A DNA stretch of 64,000 bases from Microbacterium sp. oral taxon 186 str. F0373 (lineage in GTDB: Bacteria > Actinomycetota > Actinomycetes > Actinomycetales > Microbacteriaceae), in contig NZ_KE150457.1 of the NCBI RefSeq assembly GCF_000411455.1, positions 1 through 64,000 on the forward strand, written 5' to 3'. Below, piece by piece: positions 1 to 14,681 of this stretch. Both the position numbers and the translations under genes were made by a program. Each line of letters starts with the position of its first letter. The stretch's first letter is position 1. The notes beneath the pieces are model-generated. The model worked only from the letters and a program-made list of their open reading frames with translations, made no database searches and had not been told where the DNA came from.

Positions 1-1
1 A

Positions 2-119
2 AGTCCGGCGGTGTCCTACTCTCCCACAGGGTCCCCCCTGCAGTACCATCGGCGCTGTGAGGCTTAGCTTCCGGGTTCGGAATGTAACCGGGCGTTTCCC
101 TCACGCTATGGCCGCCGAA
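2..119 (-). rRNA. rrf: 5S ribosomal RNA
   Basis: The reverse complement reads as a 5S rRNA of about 118 nt. It begins near GTTTCGGCGGCCATAGCG, contains the conserved CCGAACCCGGAAGCTAAG segment, and ends at the complementary CCGCCGGACTT that closes helix I. It is the last gene of a minus-strand 16S-23S-5S operon, about 110 nt beyond the 23S 3' end. Ends are estimated from the helix I pairing and could shift by a few bases. Confidence 0.95.
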
Positions 120-180
120 ACACTATTGATGTTTCATCAAGCACACAACAATCAAACGAGTGATGTTTGTGTGTGTTCTC

Positions 181-218
181 GACCGTACATCGAGAACCAC
201 TCAGTGGACGCAAGCACC
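181..218 (-). repeat. 3' arm of the 23S rRNA processing stem
   Basis: This segment in the 23S-5S spacer is an imperfect inverted copy of 3413-3450 in the 16S-23S spacer (about 29 of 36 positions complementary). The two arms flank the whole 23S gene, so the precursor can fold into the long stem that RNase III normally cuts to release pre-23S. The role is inferred from that known mechanism; the complementarity is visible directly. Confidence 0.75.
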
Positions 219-228
219 AAAACGGTGT

Positions 229-3332
<3,104 letters not shown>

Positions 3333-3412
3333 AAATCACATGAGTTCGAATCGTCAAAAAATTGACTAATGATCTTTAAGATCATCTTCACGAGATGAAA
3401 AATCATCTCGAA

Positions 3413-3450
3413 GATGCTCGCGTCCACTGTGTAGTTCTCAAAGTACGGGC
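3413..3450 (-). repeat. 5' arm of the 23S rRNA processing stem
   Basis: This segment pairs with 181-218 across the whole 23S gene. The boxA-like TTGAGAACT motif is embedded in this arm, so antitermination signal and processing stem share sequence, as in other actinobacterial rrn spacers. Confidence 0.75.
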
Positions 3451-3549
3451 GGTACCCTCCCCGCACCAGCACCAGCCGGCAACAGAAAGAGTCCTGAGGT
3501 TCGTCTGCTCCCCATCCGAAGATGAAAGCGCATCCGGTCCCTCAGGACC

Positions 3550-3561
3550 CAACAGCGTGCA
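3550..3561 (-). repeat. 3' arm of the 16S rRNA processing stem
   Basis: The plus-strand CAACAGCGTGCA here is the exact reverse complement of TGCACGCTGTTG at 5411-5422 in the leader. A few more complementary positions follow on the outer side. The arms flank 16S, so the precursor can form the RNase III-type stem that releases pre-16S. Confidence 0.75.
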
Positions 3562-3714
3562 TGTGCCGACTCAATCACCCCGAGCTTTCCCAACCCGAAG
3601 GCCGTACTCACCCGAGACTCAATCCCCGACACCTCATCAAATGTTCCACCCATGAGCTCCCTGCAGAGACATTCGCTCTGATCAGGGCTCTGTCACTCCG
3701 AAGAGCGCAGTGCT

Positions 3715-5243
<1,529 letters not shown>

Positions 5244-5821
5244 GAAAAAATGCATACACCATCGGGAAAACGACAATGCAGCGAGTTTGAACTGACCAAA
5301 AGGATGCCATCACTGACAATCCATAATGCCGACACCAAAATGCCGGACTTGATCCAAAGGAATCTCACCCCACCAAAAGGCAGGGACGAGGTAATTTGGC
5401 ATTTGACAAGTGCACGCTGTTGAGTTCTCAAGGATCGGACGCTCCCGTGCTCCGGCCTCTCGGCCTTCATCGCGGGGCGACTTCTCTTCGCGGACAAGAT
5501 GTCTCGCCCGTCATGGGCCCGGAGGAACATGACAGGAGTGACAGAATCGTCACGCAGGCAGTATCGCTCTCGCGACTGCCAACACCCACCGCCGTCGTCC
5601 GTCTGAAACGGAGTGCAGGAGGGAGGTTTCCATCCTAGACCATAAGTCCTGTTCTCTCTACCGAGAGGTTTGGGATGGGGTTCGGTTCTCCGCTTGAGGG
5701 GGCGAGGCCTTCCGGCCCTTCGCTCTTCCCTGTGGGGCGAACAAGTAATAACTTACGCGGCACACCACCAACCAGCAAATCACACCCACATCCCGGGCGT
5801 GTCGCGCGCTGTGTCCGGTCG
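5244..5821 (-). other. rrn operon leader and promoter region
   Basis: This stretch of about 580 bp upstream of 16S holds no credible gene. It carries the 5' arm of the 16S processing stem (5411-5422) and, next to it, a boxA-like CCTTGAGAACTC on the minus strand at 5422-5433. The rRNA promoter must lie here. A TAGGAT hexamer at 5632-5637 (minus) is a possible -10, but no acceptable -35 accompanies it, so the promoter is not assigned. Confidence 0.6.
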
Positions 5822-5827
5822 TAGGCT
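5822..5827 (+). promoter_or_regulatory. -10 element of a probable leaderless CoA-transferase mRNA
   Basis: TAGGCT fits the actinobacterial TANNNT -10 and lies 6 nt before the ATG at 5834. No Shine-Dalgarno sequence fits in that gap, so transcription probably starts at the ATG itself. Confidence 0.5.
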
Positions 5828-5833
5828 CCCCTC

Positions 5834-7102
5834 ATGGAACCTCGCTCGCTGCGCGCACGGCTGCCCGTCGGCACGCTTGCCACACGCGCCGTCGGCTGGG
5901 TCGACGCGGCGACGGCGCCTCTTGCTGGTACTCCTCCCGCGACGGTCGATGCCGAAGCGGTCACCGTCGCGTACACGAGCGAGCGGTGGTTCCGATGGGA
6001 GGGGCAGCCGGGCATCGGCTTCGCCCCGTTGTCGGGGTTCTTCCGCACCAGGGACGGGTGGGTGCGCACGCATGCGAACTACCCGCACCACGAGCGTGCT
6101 CTGCGCCGCGCGCTCGGCCTGCTCGATGCGCCGCAGGACGGCGACGACCCGGATCGCGTGGGAGCGCGATTGCGCGCGTTGCCCACCCGGGAGGCCGTCG
6201 AGATCATCACGCGGGAAGGCGGCCTGTGCGTCGAGGTGCGACGCGAGGATCCCGAGACGGACGAGCGGCTGCGCGCGTCGCCGCTGGCCACCGTGCGCCG
6301 CATGGCGGACAGCCCGCTCGAGGCGACGGTCGCCGATGCCTCGGCTCCCCTTCGCGGCGTGCGCGTCCTCGATCTCACGCGCGTCATCGCCGGGCCGGTG
6401 GCGACGCGGACACTGGCTCTTCTCGGTGCCGACGTGCTCCGCGTCGATTCCCCTCGGATACCCGAGATCGCCGTTCAGCATCTGGACACCGGTCACGGTA
6501 AGCGCAGCACACTGCTCGATCTCGATGCTGACGCCGATCGCCGACGCTTTGACGGCCTTCTCGTCACCGCCGACATCGTGGTTCTCGGCTACCGCCCAGC
6601 TGCGCTCTCGCGACTGGGCCTGGAACCCCGTGCGCTGTGCGCGCGGCATCCCGGCATGATCGTGGCCCGACTCAGTGCGTGGGGTGCCGCGGGCGGACGC
6701 GGCTTCGACAGCCTCGTGCAGGCGGCGTCCGGCATCGCCTGGATCGAGTCCGCCGACGGCCGCACCCCGGGCGCGCTCCCCGCCCAGGCGCTGGATCACA
6801 CGGCAGGCTATGCGCTGGCCGCCGCAGTGCTCACGGCACTGCGCCGTCGCGGCGAGGTCGGAGGAAGCTGGCTCGTCGAGACGTCCCTCCGACGCGTCGC
6901 GGCGGAGTTGCTCGGGATGCCGCGCGATGCGGGCGGGGACCTCGCCGAACCGGTCGACCCCGATCGGTTCCTGCAGCACTTCACCGTCGGCGGCCACGAT
7001 GTCGTCACCGCGGGGCCGGCCGTGGCCTACGCGGGGGCACCGACGGGGTTCCGGCCACCGCAGCCGTGGGGCTCCAGCGCCCCGGTCTGGCTCCCCCGCT
7101 GA
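5834..7102 (+). CDS. CaiB/BaiF-family CoA-transferase, domain-permuted form
   Basis: This 422-aa protein belongs to the type III CoA-transferases, which move CoA between carboxylic acids in the cytosol. The Rossmann-like core is recognisable from about residue 172 (PLRGVRVLDLTRVIAGP) and includes an LGADVLRVD segment and the usual LxLDL segment. Asp321 in QALDHTAGYALAA sits where these enzymes carry the catalytic aspartate. The first 165 residues resemble the small C-terminal domain of ordinary members (SGFFRTRDGWVRTHANYPHH), so the order looks circularly permuted. The substrate is unknown. The gene stands alone between the rrn operon and a convergent sugar transporter, with TAGGCT 6 nt before its ATG. 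Confidence 0.8.
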   Translation: MEPRSLRARLPVGTLATRAVGWVDAATAPLAGTPPATVDAEAVTVAYTSERWFRWEGQPGIGFAPLSGFFRTRDGWVRTHANYPHHERALRRALGLLDAPQDGDDPDRVGARLRALPTREAVEIITREGGLCVEVRREDPETDERLRASPLATVRRMADSPLEATVADASAPLRGVRVLDLTRVIAGPVATRTLALLGADVLRVDSPRIPEIAVQHLDTGHGKRSTLLDLDADADRRRFDGLLVTADIVVLGYRPAALSRLGLEPRALCARHPGMIVARLSAWGAAGGRGFDSLVQAASGIAWIESADGRTPGALPAQALDHTAGYALAAAVLTALRRRGEVGGSWLVETSLRRVAAELLGMPRDAGGDLAEPVDPDRFLQHFTVGGHDVVTAGPAVAYAGAPTGFRPPQPWGSSAPVWLPR

Positions 7103-7108
7103 GACAGC

Positions 7109-7140
7109 GACGGCCCCCGCTCCGAAGAACGGGGGCCGTC
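7109..7140. terminator. Bidirectional intrinsic terminator
   Basis: A perfect 11-bp inverted repeat, GACGGCCCCCG and CGGGGGCCGTC, is separated by a 10-nt loop. It lies between the stop of the CoA-transferase gene and the stop of the convergent sugar-binding-protein gene. No clear T run follows on either side, which is common for actinobacterial hairpin terminators. Confidence 0.8.
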
Positions 7141-7157
7141 GTGGGCGTGCGGGTCGC

Positions 7158-8279
7158 TTACTGGGCGGCCTTCACGATGTCCAGGAGCTTGGGGCTGTTG
7201 GCGTAGGCCTCGGCCGCGTTCTCCTTGGTGACGATGACCGGCGGCAGCAGGTAGGCCGGGACGACCTTGACACCGTTGTTGTACTGCGTGGTGTCGTTGA
7301 CCTCGGGCGTCTCACCCTTCTGGAGCGACTGGATCATCTTGATCGTCTGGGCGACGAGGAGCGAGGTGTCCTTGTTGATGGTGGAGTACTGCTCCCCCGC
7401 CATGATCGACTTGACCGACTCGGCCTCGGAGTCCTGACCGGTGACGGTGAACTGCGAGATGTTCTTGCCGGCCTGCTTCACCGAGGTGATGATGGCGCGA
7501 GCCAGCGTGTCGTTCGGCGAGAGCACGCCGTCGATGGTCGCCGAGGTGTAGTTGGCCGTGAGCAGCGAGTCCATCCGGCTCTGCGCGTTCTCGGCCTTCC
7601 AGCCCTGCGTCGCCGTCTGCTGGATGGCGGTCTGGCCCGACACGACCTTCAGCGTGCCGTCGTCGATCTTCGGCTGCAGCACCTTCATGGCGCCGTTGAA
7701 GAAGACCGCCGAGTTGGCGTCGTCGGGCGAGCCGGAGAACAGCTCGATGTTCCACGGCGCGCCGTGGCCCGAACGCTTCTGCAGACCGTCGAGGAGGGCC
7801 TGACCCTGCAGCTCGCCGACCTTGAAGTTGTCGAACGCGACGTAGTAGTTCACGTTCGGCGTGTTCTCGATGAGGCGGTCGTAGGCGATCACCGTGACAC
7901 CGGCATCCGCCGCCTGCTGCAGCTGCGTGCCGAGCTGCTTGCCGTCCTTGGCACCGATGACGATGACCTTGGCGCCGTTGGTGATCATCGAGGAGATCTG
8001 GTTCTGCTGCTCGGCGACCGTGTTGGATGCCGGCGCGTACTGCACGTCGGCCTTGAACCCGGCCTGCTCGAGGCCGTTCTTGAACAGGTCACCGGCGAGC
8101 ACCCAGTTCTCCGACGTCTTGTCGGGAAGTGCAATGCCGATCGAGGCGTCCGCGGCGAAGCCGGCGGCGGCCCCCGCCGATGCGGTCGCGTCGCCGCCGC
8201 GCCCGGAGCTCGAGCAGCCCGTGAGCGCGAGTGCCGTGACGGCGGCCAGTGAGGCTGCCGCAAGAGCGATTCTCTTCAT
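7158..8279 (-). CDS. chvE: Multiple-monosaccharide ABC transporter, substrate-binding lipoprotein (ChvE-like)
   Basis: This 373-aa periplasmic-binding-type protein captures a sugar outside the membrane and delivers it to the MmsB/MmsA translocator. A lipoprotein signal peptide ends in the lipobox LTGC (Cys22), so the protein should be lipid-anchored. The mature part follows the ChvE pattern: IGIALPDKTSENW near the start, then NGAKVIVIGAKDGKQL and GVTVIAYDRLI. The ATG at 8279 is preceded by AGAGAAAG at SD distance, and the lipoprotein signal fixes it. It is the last gene of mmsA-mmsB-chvE. The sugar is not decided by sequence; ChvE relatives bind galactose, glucose, arabinose or xylose. Confidence 0.92.
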   Translation of the reverse strand: MKRIALAAASLAAVTALALTGCSSSGRGGDATASAGAAAGFAADASIGIALPDKTSENWVLAGDLFKNGLEQAGFKADVQYAPASNTVAEQQNQISSMITNGAKVIVIGAKDGKQLGTQLQQAADAGVTVIAYDRLIENTPNVNYYVAFDNFKVGELQGQALLDGLQKRSGHGAPWNIELFSGSPDDANSAVFFNGAMKVLQPKIDDGTLKVVSGQTAIQQTATQGWKAENAQSRMDSLLTANYTSATIDGVLSPNDTLARAIITSVKQAGKNISQFTVTGQDSEAESVKSIMAGEQYSTINKDTSLLVAQTIKMIQSLQKGETPEVNDTTQYNNGVKVVPAYLLPPVIVTKENAAEAYANSPKLLDIVKAAQ

Positions 8280-8326
8280 TGATTCATCACTTTCTCTGGT
8301 GAGGGTGAGGCGAGTCGTTCCCGGAC

Positions 8327-9666
8327 CTACACCTTGGGGAGGTCGGCCGGCTGGCTCGACTCGTTCGTGCCCGACGTCGGGATGACGGCGGGGACGTCTG
8401 TGATCACGGCTGCACTCTTGTCGCGACGGCGCAGGAGCAGACCGATGATGGAAGGACCGCCGCGACGCTTGCTGATGACGTCGATGGCGACGGCGAACAG
8501 GAGCACGAGGCCCTTGGTGATCTGGATCGCGTCGGCCTGGGCGCCGATCAACTGCAGACCGTTGTTGAGGAAGGCCATGACGAGCCCGCCGATGATCGAG
8601 CCGATCACCGTGCCGATGCCGCCGGAGACCGCGGCGCCACCGATGAACACGGCCGCGATCGCGTCGAGCTCCCAGCCGTTGCCGTCCTGCGGGCCGGATG
8701 CCGTGGCACGCCCGACGTAGATCATTCCGGCGACGGCGGCGAGCACCGACATGTTCATCATGACGAAGAAGTCGACGCGGCGGTCCTTGATGCCCGACAG
8801 CGCCGCCGCGAGGCGGTTGCCGCCGACCGCGTAGATGTGACGGCCGAACACCGTGCGGTTGGTGACGAACGAGTAGATCACGACCAGCACCAGCAGGATC
8901 ACGCCGGAGATAGGGAAGCTCGTGCCCGGGCGTCCCGTGGCGAACAGCCACGCCGCCCAGAGGATCGCGGCCGAGAGGATGACGACCTTCACGCCCGACA
9001 CCCAGACCGGAGCGGAGTCCGCACCGATCTTGGCCTGCTGACGCCGCAGACGCCACTCGTTGTAGACGATCCACGCCACGCCGACGAGGCCGAGGAGCAT
9101 CGTGAGCACGTTGAAATCGACGGCGATCGGAAGTTCGGGCAGGTAGCCCGAACCGATGTAGCTGTACTCCGGCGGCACCGGCGTGGTGGTCGACTGCCCG
9201 ATCCACTGGTTGCCACCGCGGAAGATCAGCATGCCCGCGAGCGTCACGATGAACGCCGGCACTCCGACATACGCGACCCAGAACCCCTGCCACGCGCCCA
9301 CGAGCGCGCCGACGACGAGCCCGATGAGGATCGCCACAGGCCAGGGCATGTTCCACTCGCTCATCGACTGCGCCACGATGATGCCGACGAAGGCGGCGAC
9401 CGACCCGACGGACAGGTCGATGTGTCCCATGATGATGACCATCACCATGCCGATCGCGAGGATCAGGATGTAGGACTGCTGGCTGACGACGTTGATGAGG
9501 TTCTGGGGAGAGAGCGTCGTGCCGCCGGTCCAGATCTGGAAGATCAGGATGATGGCGATCAGCGACGCCAGGATGCCGAACTGTCGCAGGGACGATGTGC
9601 CCCCGCCGAACATCTTCTTCAGGTCGGAGATGCCGCCTGAACGCTTGGTGGGTACCGTCTCGGTGC

Positions 9667-9670
<4 letters not shown>
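8327..9670 (-). CDS. mmsB: Multiple-monosaccharide ABC transporter permease (MmsB/GguB-like)
   Basis: This 447-aa membrane protein of the ribose/xylose-type permease family has about ten hydrophobic segments. It contains the family motif [13 protein letters not shown] in the first third and [15 protein letters not shown] near the C-terminus, where it contacts the ATPase. A hydrophilic loop of about 50 residues in the middle (around [14 protein letters not shown]) is typical of the longer MmsB/XylH subgroup. The ATG overlaps the stop of mmsA by 4 nt (ATGA), so translation is probably coupled. It forms the membrane channel of the importer with MmsA and the ChvE-like binding protein. Confidence 0.93.
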
Positions 9671-11214
<1,544 letters not shown>

Positions 11215-11275
11215 GGTGCGCGACCTCCTCGTCGTCAGCTTGTCTTCGTTGAGCGGGCTTCGCTCCGAAGCCCAA

Positions 11276-11289
11276 TGTGACCGTTCACA
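11276..11289. promoter_or_regulatory. LacI-family operator in the sugar-transporter promoter
   Basis: TGTGA-CCGT-TCACA is a near-perfect 14-bp palindrome of the type bound by LacI-family repressors. It falls just downstream of the proposed -10 at 11300-11305, around +4 to +17, where a bound repressor would block transcription. A matching palindrome lies at the promoter of the adjacent LacI-family gene (12411-12424). Confidence 0.7.
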
Positions 11290-11299
11290 TCGCTTGAAC

Positions 11300-11328
11300 A
11301 TCGTGCACCCTCCGACCGGGGTTGTCAA
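11300..11328 (-). promoter_or_regulatory. Promoter of the mmsA-mmsB-chvE operon
   Basis: A perfect -35 TTGACA (11328 down to 11323) is followed after 17 bp by CACGAT (11305 to 11300) as a fair -10. It lies about 85 nt before the mmsA ATG and directly upstream of the operator palindrome. Confidence 0.55.
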
Positions 11329-11355
11329 TCGCGGAAGGGCGCCGTTATCGAAGCG

Positions 11356-12393
11356 TCATCTTTTCGCCGTGACGGCGACGGCACACGACTCCCGCACCAC
11401 GAGCGAGGGCTCCAGATTCATGCCGCTCGCGGCATCCGTGGGGACCTCCGGCTCTCCGATGGCACGCAGCAGCGCCGCCATCGCGCGCTCGCCCAGCCCG
11501 GCGAACTGCTGATGGACGGTCGTCAGGGGCGGCCACGCATGCGCGGCGAGGGGGATGTCGTCGAAGCCGACGACGCTCACCTGGCGCGGGACATCGATGC
11601 CGAGATCACGGAAACCGTGGATCATCCCGAGCGCCATGGCGTCATTGGCGGCGAACACCGCGGTGAAGTCCAGACGGCGCGACAGCTCCACGGCGGCGCG
11701 GTAGCCGAAGTCGGCGGTCCAATCGCCGAGGATCGGGGGGCGGGTCGGCAGATCAGCGTCCGACAGAGCCCGCAGGTAGCCCTGCATGCGGCTCTCCGCC
11801 TCGATCCAATCCTGCGGACCCGCCACGTGCACGATCTCGGTGTGTCCCAGCGAGATCAGATGCTCGGTGGCGAGCATGCCGCCGCGCACCTGATCCTCGG
11901 CGAGTTCCGCGATCCCCCGCTCGGCGCTGTGGAGCCCGAGGTAGGGGATGTCGACATCGAGTTCGGCGAGCACGTCGAACACCCGCACCTGCGGAGCGTG
12001 CACGATGATGCCCTCGACCGACTGCCGACGCAGATGCTCGACGGCGGCGGCGATCGTCTCGGGGCGCGTATCGCGCAGATAGGCGGAGTTCACCCAGTAG
12101 CCACGTTCGCGCGCGGCATCCTCGAGAGCCGCGAGGCTGGATGACGGACCGTACTCGCCCCGCGAGCCCAGCACGACCCCGAGAGTCTGCGACCTGCTGG
12201 TCACGAGGGCACGCGCCGCCTGGTTCGGCCGATATCGCAGGTCGGCCATGGCGTCGAGCACCCGCTGCTTGGTCTCGGGCCGGATCGACGGGTGGCCGTT
12301 CAGCACGCGCGAGACGGTCTGATACGAGACGTCGGCGGCGCGCGCGACGTCGCGGATGCTCGCGCTGCGCGCTTTCTCCTCGCCAGCCGACAC
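11356..12393 (-). CDS. LacI-family transcriptional regulator of the sugar transporter
   Basis: This protein of about 345 aa has an N-terminal LacI helix-turn-helix (SIRDVARAADVSYQTVSRVLNG), the hinge region and a periplasmic-binding-type sugar-sensing domain (DFTAVFAANDAMALGM, VSVVGFDDIPLAAHAWPPLT). The frame is open to a GTG at 12423, but that start lies inside a -10/operator region and has no SD. GTG 12393 has GAAGGCGAGG at SD distance and is preferred. The gene is directly upstream of mmsA on the same strand, so it most likely represses that operon and itself. The inducer is probably the transported sugar. Confidence 0.88.
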   Translation of the reverse strand: MSAGEEKARSASIRDVARAADVSYQTVSRVLNGHPSIRPETKQRVLDAMADLRYRPNQAARALVTSRSQTLGVVLGSRGEYGPSSSLAALEDAARERGYWVNSAYLRDTRPETIAAAVEHLRRQSVEGIIVHAPQVRVFDVLAELDVDIPYLGLHSAERGIAELAEDQVRGGMLATEHLISLGHTEIVHVAGPQDWIEAESRMQGYLRALSDADLPTRPPILGDWTADFGYRAAVELSRRLDFTAVFAANDAMALGMIHGFRDLGIDVPRQVSVVGFDDIPLAAHAWPPLTTVHQQFAGLGERAMAALLRAIGEPEVPTDAASGMNLEPSLVVRESCAVAVTAKR

Positions 12394-12410
12394 GGTGCCC
12401 TCGCCTTCGA

Positions 12411-12424
12411 TGTGCACGTTCACA
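12411..12424. promoter_or_regulatory. LacI-family operator at the regulator's own promoter
   Basis: TGTGCACGTTCACA is a 14-bp palindrome with one mismatched pair, and resembles the site at 11276-11289. It overlaps a TAATGT -10-like hexamer at 12422-12427 (minus). This supports autorepression and argues for the downstream GTG start of the regulator. Confidence 0.65.
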
Positions 12425-12447
12425 TTACCGCGGTGACGCGCAACGCG

Positions 12448-13218
12448 TCACGCCGCGCGACGGCGGCGAACCGTGATGACGGCGCAGAGAACGAGGGTGG
12501 CCGCACCCCAGAGGGCGCAGGCGGGCGGAAGCACACGGTACGCCAGGTGGCGCACCGTCCATTCGGGCGTGAGGGGACCATAGACGGCGAGGCCGAGGAT
12601 CCACGCCGCCAGCAGCACGAGCGGCAGCGAGAGCCACCACAGATACCGAACGATCGGCGGGATGCCGGTCGTCGCCGGCTCCGCACGGCGTCGACGCAGC
12701 CACAGCGCGGCGGCGAGAGCGAGCACGATCAACCCGAACGCGGTGGAGCCGTACTGCAGCCACTTGAGCCCCAGGAGCGGCCCCCACTGCTCGTCGAGCG
12801 CGGGGAACAGCTGGGTGCCCCACCGCCCCTCGTGCGTGAACGCGTCCCACGCGATGTGCGTTGCCACCCCCAGTAGCAGCGAGAGCGCTGCCAGAAGAAC
12901 GGAGACCGCGGGCGCTCGGCGGCCCCACCAGGGCGGCACGCCGACGCGATCCCACTCCACCGGCAACCGCGCCGCGAGCCACGACGGCGACAGTGCACGC
13001 ACCGCGGGACGCAGCAGCAGGTACCACAGCGCCGTCAGAGCGGCGGCGATCAGGGTCGAGACCACGAGGTTCGTATGGGTGAGCTGGTACGACACCGGCG
13101 TGCCACGCACGAAGAGCGGCAGGTCGGGCGTCATCGCGCCGATCGCAATCGCCGCCGGAAGCAGCGGCGACCGCACGAACGGCAGCGCCACCACGGCGTG
13201 CGAGACAGTGAACGGCAT
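12448..13218 (-). CDS. DUF4184 family integral membrane protein
   Basis: This 256-aa protein begins MPFTVSHAVVALPF and contains GAMTPDLPLF, both typical of the DUF4184 family, which is distantly related to membrane-bound metal-dependent hydrolases of the YdjM type. His and Asp residues in the HTNLV and THIAWDAFTHEG segments would be the metal ligands if it is an enzyme. Five to six hydrophobic segments follow. The ATG has GGAGG at ideal spacing. It lies downstream of tyrS on the same strand with a 28-nt gap and may be co-transcribed. The function is not known. Confidence 0.82.
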   Translation of the reverse strand: MPFTVSHAVVALPFVRSPLLPAAIAIGAMTPDLPLFVRGTPVSYQLTHTNLVVSTLIAAALTALWYLLLRPAVRALSPSWLAARLPVEWDRVGVPPWWGRRAPAVSVLLAALSLLLGVATHIAWDAFTHEGRWGTQLFPALDEQWGPLLGLKWLQYGSTAFGLIVLALAAALWLRRRRAEPATTGIPPIVRYLWWLSLPLVLLAAWILGLAVYGPLTPEWTVRHLAYRVLPPACALWGAATLVLCAVITVRRRRAA

Positions 13219-13246
13219 GCGACCTCCGGCGCGGTGTCGGGCCCGG

Positions 13247-14578
13247 TCAGGCCGCAGGAGCGACGAAGAGCCCCGCGAGGGTCTTCTTGCCGCGGCGGAG
13301 CACGGCCACCCCGCCGGGCAGCGCACCCGCGATCGCGGTGGACTCGTCATCGACCTTGACCCCGTCGAGGCTGACCCCGCCCTGCGCGATCGAGCGGCGC
13401 GCCTCCCCGAGACTCGCGCACAGTCCCGTCTCCACCAGGGCTTGGGCCACCGTGGTGCCGGCCGGGATCGTCGCGTGCGGCAGCTCCTCCAACGCGGTGC
13501 GCAGTGTGGCGGCATCCAGCGCCTCGAGCTCGCCCGCGCCGAACAGGGCCTCGGATGCCGCGATCACGGCGGCCGTGGCCTGCGGCCCGTGCACGGTCGT
13601 GGTCACTTCGAGCGCGAGACGCTTCTGCGCGGCACGGCGGAACGGCTCCGCGGCCACCAGCTGCTCGTACTGCTCGATCTCCTGCCGGGACAGGAACGTG
13701 AAGATCTTCAGTCGCTCGATGACGTCGGCGTCGTCGGTGTTCAACCAGAACTGGTACATCCGGTATGGGCTGCACATCTCGGCATCCAGCCAGATGGCAT
13801 TGCCCTCGCTCTTGCCGAACTTCGTGCCGTCGCTGTTGGTGATCAGGGGCGTGCCGATCGCGTGCACCGAGACACCTTCGACGCGGTGGATGAGGTCGGT
13901 GCCGCTGGTGAGGTTTCCCCACTGGTCGGACCCGCCGGTCTGCAGCACGCAGCCGTACTGGCGATGCAGCTCGAGGTAGTCCATCCCCTGCAGGATCTGG
14001 TAGCTGAACTCGGTGTAGCTGATGCCCGCTTCGGAGTTCAACCGCGCGGCGACGGCATCCTTCTTCAGCATCGTGCCGACGCGGTAGTACTTGCCGATCT
14101 CGCGCAGGAAGTCGATGGCGCTCATCGGCGCGGTCCAGTCGAGGTTGTTCACCATGCGCGCGGCGTTGTCGCCCTCGAAGCTGAGGTACCGCTGGACCTG
14201 GGCGCGAAGGTTGCCCACCCATTCGGCGACGGTGTCCTTCGTGTTGAGCGTGCGCTCCGCCGTCGGCCGGGGGTCGCCGATGAGGCCCGTCGATCCGCCG
14301 ACGAGACCGAGGGGACGGTGGCCGGCCAGCTGCAGGCGACGCATCAGCAGCAGCTGCACGAGGTTACCCAGATGCAGGCTCGGCGCCGTCGGATCGAAAC
14401 CGCAGTAGTACGTGATCGGCTCGCCGCCCAGCAGATCGCGCAGAGCGGTCTGGTCGGTGGACACGTGGACCAGGCCTCGCCAGACGATCTCGTCCCAGAC
14501 GTTCTCGAACGAGGAGTCGTTGGCAGGGGCCAGCGCACGCGCGGGCGCGGAAGCACTCACGGAGACGGTTTCAGACAC
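13247..14578 (-). CDS. tyrS: Tyrosyl-tRNA synthetase
   Basis: This 443-aa class I aminoacyl-tRNA synthetase charges tRNA-Tyr. The HIGH-like motif is HLGN at residues 69-72, the KMSKS-like motif is KFGKS, and the active-site segments YYCGFDPTAPS and QGMDYLEL are present. A C-terminal S4 RNA-binding domain (LGEARRSIAQGGVSLDG) completes the family architecture. Length is normal for bacteria. The start is a GTG with no SD and TAACCT 7 nt before it, which suggests a leaderless mRNA; the frame is open far upstream but that part is not protein-like. Confidence 0.96.
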   Translation of the reverse strand: MSETVSVSASAPARALAPANDSSFENVWDEIVWRGLVHVSTDQTALRDLLGGEPITYYCGFDPTAPSLHLGNLVQLLLMRRLQLAGHRPLGLVGGSTGLIGDPRPTAERTLNTKDTVAEWVGNLRAQVQRYLSFEGDNAARMVNNLDWTAPMSAIDFLREIGKYYRVGTMLKKDAVAARLNSEAGISYTEFSYQILQGMDYLELHRQYGCVLQTGGSDQWGNLTSGTDLIHRVEGVSVHAIGTPLITNSDGTKFGKSEGNAIWLDAEMCSPYRMYQFWLNTDDADVIERLKIFTFLSRQEIEQYEQLVAAEPFRRAAQKRLALEVTTTVHGPQATAAVIAASEALFGAGELEALDAATLRTALEELPHATIPAGTTVAQALVETGLCASLGEARRSIAQGGVSLDGVKVDDESTAIAGALPGGVAVLRRGKKTLAGLFVAPAA

Positions 14579-14585
14579 GCGCCCC

Positions 14586-14591
14586 AGGTTA
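14586..14591 (-). promoter_or_regulatory. -10 element of tyrS, probable leaderless start
   Basis: TAACCT on the minus strand lies 7 nt before the tyrS GTG at 14578. No SD sequence is present. Confidence 0.4.
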
Positions 14592-14681
14592 TCAGCGGCG
14601 GATGCCGAGCCCCGATCGCACCGATGGGGCTCGCGTCCGCGCCGCCGCGGCGACGTCCGCGCCCCATGGGAGACTGACGAC

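Noticed and set aside
5780..6997. A 405-codon minus-strand frame over the CoA-transferase
   Set aside because: It mirrors a gene with clear homology on the plus strand and has no coherent domain.
12662..14677. A 671-codon open frame on the plus strand across tyrS and the DUF4184 gene
   Set aside because: It is the antisense shadow of tyrS and its neighbour. The translation is Arg/Ala/Gly-rich without a recognisable fold, as expected in a GC-rich genome.
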